From an uncultured Collinsella sp. (lineage in GTDB: Bacteria; Actinomycetota; Coriobacteriia; Coriobacteriales; Coriobacteriaceae), in the NCBI GenBank assembly GCA_958408685.1, contig CATYLC010000008.1:21211-85210 (forward strand): a stretch of 64,000 nt of DNA, in the 5' to 3' direction. Positions 8,544-15,624 of this stretch are shown piece after piece. The notes below the pieces were generated by a model. That model did no database searches and was not told the DNA's origin. It saw only the letters and a program-made list of their open reading frames with translations. Position 1 is the stretch's first letter; each line of letters begins with the position of its first letter. The translations under genes were made by a program, and so were the position numbers.

Positions 8544-10544
8544 ATGACCGAGGAGCTCAAAAAGCAGGGCATTGCTGATGACGCCGCGGTTGCAGAGACA
8601 GCCGAGGAGACGGACGCCACGTCCGACCTGGACGAAGCCGCCAAGGCAGCCGAGCGCGAGGCTCGCCGCCAGGCACTCTACGAGGAAAACGAACGTGCCG
8701 AGGACGAGCGTGCCCGCGCCGAGGCAGAGCGCATGCGCGATGTGGACGACGAGGACGAGGACGAGACGCCTCGGGATACCTGGGCGACGGTGCGCCGCCT
8801 GTGGAGTGAGGCTGCCGGCGACCATTGGCGCTTCTATATCGTGTTCGCGAGCATTGTGTTCTATGTCATCTTTAACACCGCCGCGCCGGCATATAGCGCC
8901 CGCGTGATCGATGAGCTGTGGGGCCACATTCAGGTGGCGTTTGCCAACGACACCACTTTCAGCATCACCTGGGAGAACTGCGGCAAGACCATTTTCGTCT
9001 ACTTTATGATCTGGACTGCCGCTGCCTCGTTCTATGCGCTCCAGAGCTTTTTGATGTCGAGCGTCGCTGAGCGTCTCAATCTGCGCCTGCGCAACCGCAT
9101 CGCGCAAAAGCTCAACCGTCTGCCGCTCGCCTATTTTGACGCGCATCGTCCCGGCGAGGTCGTCAGCCGCGCGACCAACGACCTGGACAAGATGTCCGAG
9201 AGCATGCAGCGCGGATTGCTGCAGCTGCTCGTGTCGATCGGCACGGTTGTTGGTGCTGTGAGCGTGATGTTCGTGTTCAGCGTGCAGCTTACGCTCGTCT
9301 TTCTGTTCTTTACGGCACTGTCGCTGCTGGTGACGAAGGTCGTCTCGCGCCGCACACACGATGTGACGGGCGAGCGCCAGGAGTGGGTGTCCAAGATTAC
9401 GAGTGCGGTCGAGGAAGGCTATTCGGGCCGTCTGGTGATCCGCGCGTTTAACCGCGAACGCCAAAGTTCTGCCGAGGTGCACCAGGCCTCGGGCGAGCTG
9501 GCACGCGTGAGTGCCAAGGCCGACTTTATGATCAATGCCGTCGGCCCTGCGGTGCGCTTTATCGGCCGTTTGGCGCAGATCGTGATCGCGCTGGTGGGCT
9601 GCAGCATGCTGGTTGCCGGTCACATGACCGTCGGCGTGTTCCAGGCGTTCTTCCAGTTTATCTACGAGGCGTCCGAACCCATGACGCAGCTGTCGTTTAC
9701 CTTCAACTCGCTGCAGAGCGCGTTGGCGAGTGCGGAGCGCGTGTTCGACCTGCTCGATGAGCCCGAGATGGAGGCCGATCCGCTGCCGGACGAGGCCGCC
9801 AAGCTGCCGGGTCGCGTTGAGGGTCGCGTCTCCTTTGAGCACGTGCGCTTTGGTTATTCGCCCGACAAGCCGCTTATGCACGACGTGTCGTTTACCGCCG
9901 AGCCGGGCCAGAAGATTGCCGTGGTGGGAACCACGGGCGCGGGCAAGACGACGCTCATCAACCTGCTCATGCGCTTCTACGAGATTGACGGCGGGCGTAT
10001 TACGCTCGACGGCGTGGATACGAGCCGCATGGACCGCGGCGAGCTACGGCAGCAGTTTGGCATGGTGCTGCAGGACGCCTGGCTGTTCGATGGCACGATT
10101 GCCGAAAACATCGCCTACGGCTGTCCCGAGGCGACGCGTGAGGAGATCGTGGCGGCTGCGCGCGCCGCGCAGGTCGACTTCTTTGTGCGCACCATGCCGC
10201 AGGGCTACGACACGCGCGTGGCCAACGATGCCGAAAGCATCAGCCAGGGCCAGCGTCAGCTGCTGACCATCGCACGCGTGCTGCTCAACAACCCGGCGAT
10301 TCTCATCCTGGACGAGGCGACCTCAAGCGTGGACACGCGTACCGAGCTTGCCATCGGCCGTGCCATGGATGCGCTTATGCGCGGGCGCACGAGCTTTGTG
10401 ATCGCACACCGCCTGTCGACGATTGTGGATGCCGACCTGATCTTGGTCATGGATCACGGCAACATTATCGAGCAGGGCACGCATAAGGAGCTGCTGGCTG
10501 CCGAGGGTGCCTACGCCGACCTCTACTTGAGCCAGTTCGCATAA
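8544..10544 (+). CDS. ABC exporter subunit 2, canonical ATPase half (module 1)
   Basis: A 666-residue partner of the preceding subunit. An unusual N-terminal extension of about 75 residues is highly charged and acidic (for example EETDATSDLDEAAKAAEREA, then DVDDEDEDETPRD), before the six-helix membrane domain. The ATPase domain has Walker A GTTGAGKTT, Walker B LILDEATSSVD with the catalytic Glu, and switch His in IAHRLST. Its signature, however, is SQGQ rather than SGGQ. The chosen ATG 8544 has GGGAGG upstream. The two proteins therefore supply one competent and one degenerate ATP site. Confidence 0.9.
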   Translation: MTEELKKQGIADDAAVAETAEETDATSDLDEAAKAAEREARRQALYEENERAEDERARAEAERMRDVDDEDEDETPRDTWATVRRLWSEAAGDHWRFYIVFASIVFYVIFNTAAPAYSARVIDELWGHIQVAFANDTTFSITWENCGKTIFVYFMIWTAAASFYALQSFLMSSVAERLNLRLRNRIAQKLNRLPLAYFDAHRPGEVVSRATNDLDKMSESMQRGLLQLLVSIGTVVGAVSVMFVFSVQLTLVFLFFTALSLLVTKVVSRRTHDVTGERQEWVSKITSAVEEGYSGRLVIRAFNRERQSSAEVHQASGELARVSAKADFMINAVGPAVRFIGRLAQIVIALVGCSMLVAGHMTVGVFQAFFQFIYEASEPMTQLSFTFNSLQSALASAERVFDLLDEPEMEADPLPDEAAKLPGRVEGRVSFEHVRFGYSPDKPLMHDVSFTAEPGQKIAVVGTTGAGKTTLINLLMRFYEIDGGRITLDGVDTSRMDRGELRQQFGMVLQDAWLFDGTIAENIAYGCPEATREEIVAAARAAQVDFFVRTMPQGYDTRVANDAESISQGQRQLLTIARVLLNNPAILILDEATSSVDTRTELAIGRAMDALMRGRTSFVIAHRLSTIVDADLILVMDHGNIIEQGTHKELLAAEGAYADLYLSQFA

Positions 10545-10575
10545 TGTGACAAAGGGACAGTCCCACATGTCACAT
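10544..10575. repeat. REP-like palindrome (GTGACAAAGGGACAGTCCC family)
   Basis: ATGTGAC and GTCACAT flank AAAGGGACAGTCCCACAT. The repeat overlaps the stop codon of the upstream ABC gene. Its right half differs from the standard 33-bp form seen at 53678. Confidence 0.75.
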
Positions 10576-10582
10576 CAAAAAG

Positions 10583-10619
10583 AAAGGCGCGCCGGGGATG
10601 AATTCCCTGGCGCGCCTTT
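10583..10619. terminator. probable bidirectional terminator
   Basis: AAAGGCGCGCCGGGG pairs with CCCTGGCGCGCCTTT around a short loop, flanked by A-rich sequence on one side and T on the other. It lies between the convergent ABC exporter and cysE genes, so it can serve both. Confidence 0.8.
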
Positions 10620-10656
10620 GCGTTGATGCCGATGTCGTTTTGTGCCGTCTGCGTTC

Positions 10657-11361
10657 CTAGCGCTCGTCAACGAGCTTGGCGACGAGGGCCTTGAGCTCGG
10701 CCACCTCTCGCTCGAGTTCTTTGACGCGGCGGGCATTCTCGGTGATGCCCTGGCGGTTGAGGGCACTCTGCTCGGCGGCGTCATCGGGCATGTACTCGCG
10801 ATGCTGCTTGGCATCGAAGCTCTCCTCGAACACGCGGCAGCCGTTGCGTTTGATGATGCGTCCCGGCACGCCCACGACGGTGCAGTTGTCGGGCACGTCC
10901 TTGACGACAACCGAGTTGCCGCCGATTTTGACGTTGTTGCCGATGCGGATGTTGCCGAGCACCTTGGCACCCGTGCCCACGGTGACGTTGTTGCCCAGGG
11001 TGGGGTGGCGTTTGCCGGTCTCGTTGCCGGTACCGCCGAGCGTGACGCCCTGATAGAGCACGCAGTTGTCGCCCACAATGGTGGTCTCGCCGATGACGAC
11101 GCCCATGGCGTGGTCGATAAAGAAGTGCTTGCCGATCTGTGCGGCGGGATGAATCTCGACGCCGGTGATATGACGGGTGATTTGCGAGAGCACGCGGGCG
11201 AGCGAGCGATGTCCATGCTCCCACAGCCAGTGCTCGGGCACGTGGTTCCACTTGGCGTGCAGGCCAGGATAGGAAAGGAAGATGACCAGACCGTTTTGCG
11301 CGGCGGGGTCCTGCGCCTGGACGGTCTTGATGTCCTCGCGAATGGTATTGATAAAGCTCAC
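10657..11361 (-). CDS. cysE: serine O-acetyltransferase
   Basis: Acetylates serine from acetyl-CoA, the entry step of cysteine synthesis. The 234-residue protein has the left-handed beta-helix of hexapeptide repeats, with ITGVEIHPAAQIGKHFFIDH, AMGVVIGETTIVGD and YQGVTLGGTGNETGKRHP, the usual CysE active-site region. After residue 200 there is a C-terminal coiled coil (VKELEREVAELKALVAKL) beyond the standard EpsC/CysE length. GTG 11361 is chosen because GGGAGGG lies seven bases upstream; the frame stays open to 11436 without a comparable site. It is a single-gene unit. Confidence 0.92.
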   Translation of the reverse strand: MSFINTIREDIKTVQAQDPAAQNGLVIFLSYPGLHAKWNHVPEHWLWEHGHRSLARVLSQITRHITGVEIHPAAQIGKHFFIDHAMGVVIGETTIVGDNCVLYQGVTLGGTGNETGKRHPTLGNNVTVGTGAKVLGNIRIGNNVKIGGNSVVVKDVPDNCTVVGVPGRIIKRNGCRVFEESFDAKQHREYMPDDAAEQSALNRQGITENARRVKELEREVAELKALVAKLVDER

Positions 11362-11584
11362 CGGCCGCCCTCCCTTAGCGCCATGGCAATGCGATTCAAT
11401 AAAGTATAGCGATTCGCTAGGGATTAAAAAGGACAATCTTGGCGGCTTTGCGCTACAAGTGTCAGTTATGCAAACTTGCTGGTAATGGAGTCATGCTTTT
11501 GTGGGGTTGCGCACGAGGGGGCACCGCAACCGTATACTGGTCAACTTGGACGTATCCGCGCCCACAACTGAGAGGTTTTACTTC

Positions 11585-12223
11585 ATGGGTTTCATCAATT
11601 TTATTGCCGAGCTGCTTAAGGACCCGCGCACCGCGATCGCCAGCTGGATCGCCGCCGGCCCGCTTATGGCCTACGGCTGCGTATTCCTGATCATCTTTAT
11701 CGAGACGGGCGTGGTGTTCTTCCCGTTCCTTCCCGGTGATTCGCTGCTGTTCGCCTCGGGTTTCTTTGCCCACAACGGCGGCTTTAACATCGTGGCGCTT
11801 CTGGCCACCGCATGGGCCGCTGCCATTTTGGGCGATCAGTGCAACTTTATGATCGGTCACTTCTTTGGCCGCAAGATCATCGCTTCGGGCAAGGTCAAGG
11901 CCATGACGCCCGAGCGCATCAAAAAGTCCGAGGACTTCTTGGACAAGTGGGGTCACCTGGCCATCTTCCTGGGTCGCTTCTTCCCGTTTATCCGCACCTT
12001 TGTGCCCTTTATCGCTGGCATGGGCGGCATGCACTGGCGCAACTTTGTCGTCTTTAACGTGCTGGGCGGCATTACCTGGTCGACGGTCTTTACGCTGCTG
12101 GGCTACTTCTTTGGCGGCATTCCCTTTGTGCAGGAGCACTTTGAGCTGCTGATTATCGGCATCGTTGCCGTGTCGATCATCCCGACCGTGGTCGGTCTGG
12201 TTAAGGCCAAGCTGGGTAAATAG
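11585..12223 (+). CDS. DedA family membrane protein
   Basis: A 212-residue polytopic membrane protein of the DedA/VTT superfamily, whose members act as undecaprenyl-phosphate or other phospholipid flippases or transporters. The diagnostic stretches are ETGVVFFPFLPGDSLLFASG near the N-terminus and FLGRFFPFIRTFVPFIAGMG, with its conserved Arg residues, followed by VLGGITWSTVFTLLGYFFG. ATG 11585 follows GAGAGG with slightly long spacing; the frame opens earlier at 11501 but without family similarity. A terminator follows 39 bases on. Confidence 0.92.
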   Translation: MGFINFIAELLKDPRTAIASWIAAGPLMAYGCVFLIIFIETGVVFFPFLPGDSLLFASGFFAHNGGFNIVALLATAWAAAILGDQCNFMIGHFFGRKIIASGKVKAMTPERIKKSEDFLDKWGHLAIFLGRFFPFIRTFVPFIAGMGGMHWRNFVVFNVLGGITWSTVFTLLGYFFGGIPFVQEHFELLIIGIVAVSIIPTVVGLVKAKLGK

Positions 12224-12261
12224 AACGCCTAGCTCGAGCCAGCGCGCAGACCGTACAGTTG

Positions 12262-12296
12262 AGGCCCGTCACCGCTTACGGTGGCGGGCCTTTTTG
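12262..12296 (+). terminator. rho-independent terminator of dedA-like gene
   Basis: AGGCCCGTCACCG and CGGTGGCGGGCCT form a strong stem followed by TTTTTGCTT. Confidence 0.9.
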
Positions 12297-12520
12297 CTTC
12301 GGTCAAATGAAAATACTTTACTTAGTTAAAGAAAAGCGTTTTATCAGACGCGTGCGGGGAGTACAATCTCGTGCATGCGAATCGACGTGCCATCGGCTTT
12401 GATGCTGCTCGCGTGTCCCGTCCGGCTCTACGCTCCGGGCGTGTGACGTTGCGACGCGGTCGGCCTCGGTCCTTGCGTGCGGGTTCGCGAGTATGCAACT
12501 GTGTATGTAAGGAGCGACAT

Positions 12521-13573
12521 ATGACTGTCGAGAAGAAGGATATCGATTGGGGTAGCCTCGGCTTTGGCTACATGAAGACCGATTACAGCTACGAGGCTCA
12601 TTGGAAGGATGGCGAGTGGGACGAGGGCGGCCTGACCACCGACCACACCCTGCATGTCTCCGAGTGCGGCGGTATCTTCCATTACTGCCAGGAGGTCTTT
12701 GAGGGCCTGAAGGCCTACACCGCCGAGGACGGCAGCATCGTCTGCTTCCGTCCCGACATGAACGCTGAGCGTATGTATAACTCTGCCCAGCGCCTCGAGA
12801 TGCCCCCGTTTCCCAAGGACAAGTTCGTTGAGGCCGTCAAGCAGGTCGTTTCTGCCAACGCCGCCTGGGTTCCGCCCTTCGGTTCCGGCGCGACCCTGTA
12901 CGTGCGTCCGTTTATGATCGGCTCCGGTGACGTGATCGGCGTGGCTCCCGCTCCTGAGTACACGTTCCGCATTCTCGTGACCCCGGTCGGTCCGTACTTT
13001 AAGGGTGGCCTCAAGCCCGTCAAGCTGCGCGTTTCCGAGTATGACCGCGCGGCACCGCACGGCACCGGCAACATCAAGGCCGGCCTGAACTACGCCATGT
13101 CCCTCAAGCCCACGATGGAGGCCCATCGCGAGGGCTATGCCGAGAATCTGTATCTCGACTCCGAGTCCCGCACCTATGTCGAGGAGACCGGTGGCGCCAA
13201 CGTCCTGTTCGTGAAGGAGGACGGCACCCTCGTCGTTCCTCAGTCGCACACCGACTCCATCCTGCCCTCTATCACCCGTCGTTCGCTCGTTCAGGTTGCT
13301 CAGGACCTGGGCATGACCGTCGACCAGCGTCCCGTCGAGTGGGCCGAGGTCAAGGCCGGCACCTTTGTGGAGTGCGGCCTGTGCGGCACCGCTGCCGTCA
13401 TCTCTCCGGTTGGCGAAATCGACAACAAGGTTTACGGCGCCGACGAGACCGTGACCTTCCCGGCTGGCTACACCGAGATCGGCCCTGTGATGAAGAAGCT
13501 CCGCGAGACTCTGACCGGCATCCAGTCTGGTGCTGTCGAGGACAAGCACAACTGGGTTTACACCGTCGCGTAA
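12521..13573 (+). CDS. ilvE: branched-chain amino acid aminotransferase
   Basis: A 350-residue class IV (fold type IV) PLP enzyme that transaminates the 2-oxo acids of Leu, Ile and Val. The motif GTGNIKAGLNYAMSL contains the PLP lysine, and VEETGGANVLFV, TDSILPSITRRSL and VECGLCGTAAVISPV are typical of the long (eukaryotic/BCAT2-like) IlvE form. ATG 12521 has AAGGAG eight bases upstream. The frame is open to 12371, but that 150-base leader shows no run of Leu/Ile/Val codons, so I see no attenuator peptide. A large palindrome and a further terminator follow. Confidence 0.95.
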   Translation: MTVEKKDIDWGSLGFGYMKTDYSYEAHWKDGEWDEGGLTTDHTLHVSECGGIFHYCQEVFEGLKAYTAEDGSIVCFRPDMNAERMYNSAQRLEMPPFPKDKFVEAVKQVVSANAAWVPPFGSGATLYVRPFMIGSGDVIGVAPAPEYTFRILVTPVGPYFKGGLKPVKLRVSEYDRAAPHGTGNIKAGLNYAMSLKPTMEAHREGYAENLYLDSESRTYVEETGGANVLFVKEDGTLVVPQSHTDSILPSITRRSLVQVAQDLGMTVDQRPVEWAEVKAGTFVECGLCGTAAVISPVGEIDNKVYGADETVTFPAGYTEIGPVMKKLRETLTGIQSGAVEDKHNWVYTVA

Positions 13574-13594
13574 TTAGCCTTTCCTGTCCGGGCA

Positions 13595-13709
13595 GAGAGC
13601 AAGCTCCCTCCCGGCGCGTCCTCGGACATGCAAGAAGCCCTCGCTGCGCACTTCGTGCGGCGAGGGCTTCTTGCGTCCTGCGGAGTGCGCCGGGAGGGAG
13701 CTTGCTCTC
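13595..13709. repeat. large GC-rich palindrome I (115 bp)
   Basis: A perfect 23-bp inverted pair at 13595-13617 and 13687-13709 (starting GAGAGCAAGCTCCCTCCC) surrounds a second perfect 15-bp pair, GCAAGAAGCCCTCGC at 13630-13644 with its complement at 13660-13674. The inner hairpin could terminate ilvE transcription, but the whole structure is far larger than a terminator. Confidence 0.85.
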
Positions 13710-13769
13710 CGCCCTGCGGGCTCGGCGATGTCACAACGAACAATAATTAATCTGAATTAAAGATGGTGC

Positions 13770-13796
13770 GCGGCCTTTTAGGCCGCTCTTTTGTTT
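13770..13796 (+). terminator. rho-independent terminator
   Basis: GCGGCCT and AGGCCGC form a short GC stem followed by TCTTTTGTTTT; the plus-strand orientation fits ilvE read-through. Confidence 0.6.
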
Positions 13797-13821
13797 TGGT
13801 TCGCGCCATGTGGGGGTGGTG

Positions 13822-14031
13822 GCGACGTGCATTTTTGCGAGTATTCTGCAATCGAAGGCCCCTGCATACCGACCTCGGGCAAAAATCGGGATTTCTCGAT
13901 GTTTTCTACGGATGATGGGCGGGGTTATGGGCTGACAGCGTTTGATTTGCAGGGATATTCGCGGTCTTCGGCATGTATCGTGGCGCCCGAAGCTCTTGGT
14001 TATGTTGAATACTCCTAAAAATGCACGGCGC
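13822..14031. repeat. MITE-like element A, copy 1, with terminal inverted repeats
   Basis: The left end GCGACGTGCATTTTTGCGAG (continuing TATTCTGCAA) and the right end, read in reverse as GCGCCGTGCATTTTTAGGAG (then TATTCAAC), are imperfect inverted repeats about 28-30 bp long. A second element with the same two end types lies at 37383-37562. No ORF worth annotating is inside. Together with the palindrome and terminator before it, this fills the 560-base gap between ilvE and lemA. Confidence 0.6.
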
Positions 14032-14057
14032 TTAGAGGGGGACCTTCGCGAAAAAAG

Positions 14058-14097
14058 AAACCGCCCCGTCGAAGTATGCATTCGACGGGGCGGTTTA
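14058..14097 (-). terminator. rho-independent terminator of lemA-like gene
   Basis: AAACCGCCCCGTCGAA pairs with TTCGACGGGGCGGTTT around a 7-base loop. On the minus strand the stem is followed by TTTTTTC, 35 bases beyond the lemA-like stop. Confidence 0.85.
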
Positions 14098-14132
14098 TGC
14101 ATTTGGCCGATTAAGGATGCGCTGCCAAACTA

Positions 14133-14684
14133 CTAGAACTTGACAGTCGGGGCCTGGCGGGCTGCTTCGGCGGCCTCGAAGCCCTGGCGTTCCTTAAACT
14201 GGAAGATGCCGGCAAAGATGACAGCCGGGAACGTCTGAATGGCGTTGTTGTAGCTGAGCACGCAGTCGTTGTAGCTCTGGCGTGCATAGCTAATCTTGTT
14301 CTCGGTATCCTCGAGCGATGCCTGCAGCTGCGTAAAGTTGGTGTTTGCCTTAAGATCGGGATAGGCCTCGGCCACGGCGAAGAGCTGGCGCAGCGCACCG
14401 GTCAGCACGTTGTCGGCTTCCATCTTGGCCTCGGGCGTGGTGGCCTTGACGGCGGTGTTACGCGCGCTGATCACGGCGGAGAGCGTCTCCTGCTCGTGCT
14501 TGGCGTAGCCCTTGACGGTCTCGACCAGGTTGGGGATCAGGTCGTTGCGGCGCTGCAGCTGCGTATCGATGTTCTGCCAGGCGTTATCGATGCGGTTACG
14601 CTTGGTGACCATGTTGTTGTAGATGCCGGCGATGGCGCAGACAATCACAATGACAACAACGATGCCGATGATGACGGTAATCAT
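14133..14684 (-). CDS. lemA: LemA family protein
   Basis: A 183-residue protein with one N-terminal membrane anchor (ITVIIGIVVVIVIVCAIAGI) and a helical extracytoplasmic domain. Family hallmarks are YNNMVTKRNRIDNAWQNIDT, then QLQRRNDLIPNLVETVKGYA, and the C-terminal YNNAIQTFPAVIFAGIFQFK. The role of LemA proteins is poorly understood; they are membrane-associated and often sit next to peptidases. ATG 14684 has GGAG six bases upstream; the longer frame to 14786 has no such site. It is a single-gene unit with its own terminator. Confidence 0.93.
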   Translation of the reverse strand: MITVIIGIVVVIVIVCAIAGIYNNMVTKRNRIDNAWQNIDTQLQRRNDLIPNLVETVKGYAKHEQETLSAVISARNTAVKATTPEAKMEADNVLTGALRQLFAVAEAYPDLKANTNFTQLQASLEDTENKISYARQSYNDCVLSYNNAIQTFPAVIFAGIFQFKERQGFEAAEAARQAPTVKF

Positions 14685-14889
14685 GATGTCTCCGTTTCGA
14701 ATGGCCGCGGCGGCATGCGCCAGCTGCCGTTGGTATAACGCTACTAGTATACCCGCAACGTTTTGCCGTGCCGAACTTTCCGGCAAGCGTTATGTTTTCG
14801 GCGGGGTCGGCACCGGGGCAAAGCGCGCGAGGTACAGGTGTAAGATATGCGACAGATTGACGAGTGTTGTCTTTGCCCTGAGGATGGCG

Positions 14890-15480
14890 ATGCCAGTGGA
14901 CCTTCGCATTAAGAAAACCTACCGCGCCCTGTTCGATGCCTTTACCGAGCTTTTGGAAGAGCATCGTTTTGAGGACCTGACGGTTGCCATGCTGTGCGAC
15001 CGCGCCATGATTCGCCGCACGACGTTCTACAAGCACTTTCGCGACAAGAACGATTACTTTGCCTTTTATATCGATGAGCTCATGTCGGGCTTGCCGCAAA
15101 AACAGCCCGATGAGGCCGGCGCAGTGTCTGCCGAGGACGTGCGCGCGCTTCGGCACGCGATTTTGGACGATGCCATGGATTTGATTCTGACGCACGAGCG
15201 GCTCATGGATAACATTTTGGCAAGCAGCATGTCGGGCATGTTGACCAACGTTATTTGCGACCGCATTGCCCACTCCATCCGCGAGCGTGTGATGAACGTG
15301 CTTGCCGAGGATGCCCTGGCCCCCGTGTCACTCGAGACGACGTCTGAGTTTGTCGCCGGCGGTATTATTCGACTTTTCACGATATGGTGGGAATCGGGCC
15401 ACGATCTTGAGCGTCGACCCGAGATGGCCGACGTGGTCGATGCGCTGTTCGAGCGAACCATGACGCCGGTGCATCACTAG
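14890..15480 (+). CDS. TetR-family transcriptional regulator
   Basis: A 196-residue protein with an N-terminal helix-turn-helix (RIKKTYRALFDAFTELLEEH, then FEDLTVAMLCDRAMIRRTTF and YKHFRDKNDYF), the normal TetR/AcrR arrangement. The C-terminal half is the variable ligand and dimer domain and resembles the TetR_C_7-like class by eye only. ATG 14890 is six bases after TGAGG; an in-frame ATG at 14884 overlaps that site. Its neighbours are lemA (divergent) and a tRNA gene, so the regulated genes are not evident. Confidence 0.85.
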   Translation: MPVDLRIKKTYRALFDAFTELLEEHRFEDLTVAMLCDRAMIRRTTFYKHFRDKNDYFAFYIDELMSGLPQKQPDEAGAVSAEDVRALRHAILDDAMDLILTHERLMDNILASSMSGMLTNVICDRIAHSIRERVMNVLAEDALAPVSLETTSEFVAGGIIRLFTIWWESGHDLERRPEMADVVDALFERTMTPVHH

Positions 15481-15483
15481 AAG

Positions 15484-15573
15484 TGGCGGAGAGAGGGGGA
15501 TTCGAACCCCCGGAACGCTCTCGCGCTCAACGGTTTTCAAGACCGCCGCATTCAACCGCTCTGCCATCTCTCC
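15484..15573 (-). tRNA. tRNA-Ser (anticodon UGA)
   Basis: The 90-nt minus-strand sequence folds with acceptor stem GGAGAGA/TCTCTCC, an encoded 3' CCA, T-arm GGGGGTTCGAATCCCCC and a long class II variable arm with the GCGCGAGAGCG hairpin. The anticodon loop reads CTTGAAA, giving UGA. The long variable arm and the anticodon agree on serine. Confidence 0.96.
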
Positions 15574-15624
15574 GTGAGTCGTAATGATAGCATCGTTTTG
15601 AATTTGCAACAGGGAAGGCGAACG

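Noticed and set aside
12371..12520. Leader peptide or attenuator before ilvE
   Set aside because: The frame lacks a cluster of Leu, Ile or Val codons and I see no terminator/antiterminator pair. The ATG at 12521 with AAGGAG explains the gene.
14623..14889. N-terminal extension of the TetR regulator back to 14623
   Set aside because: The extra residues are low-complexity Met/Thr-rich, antisense to the lemA-like gene, and the HTH starts right after ATG 14890, which has its own ribosome site.
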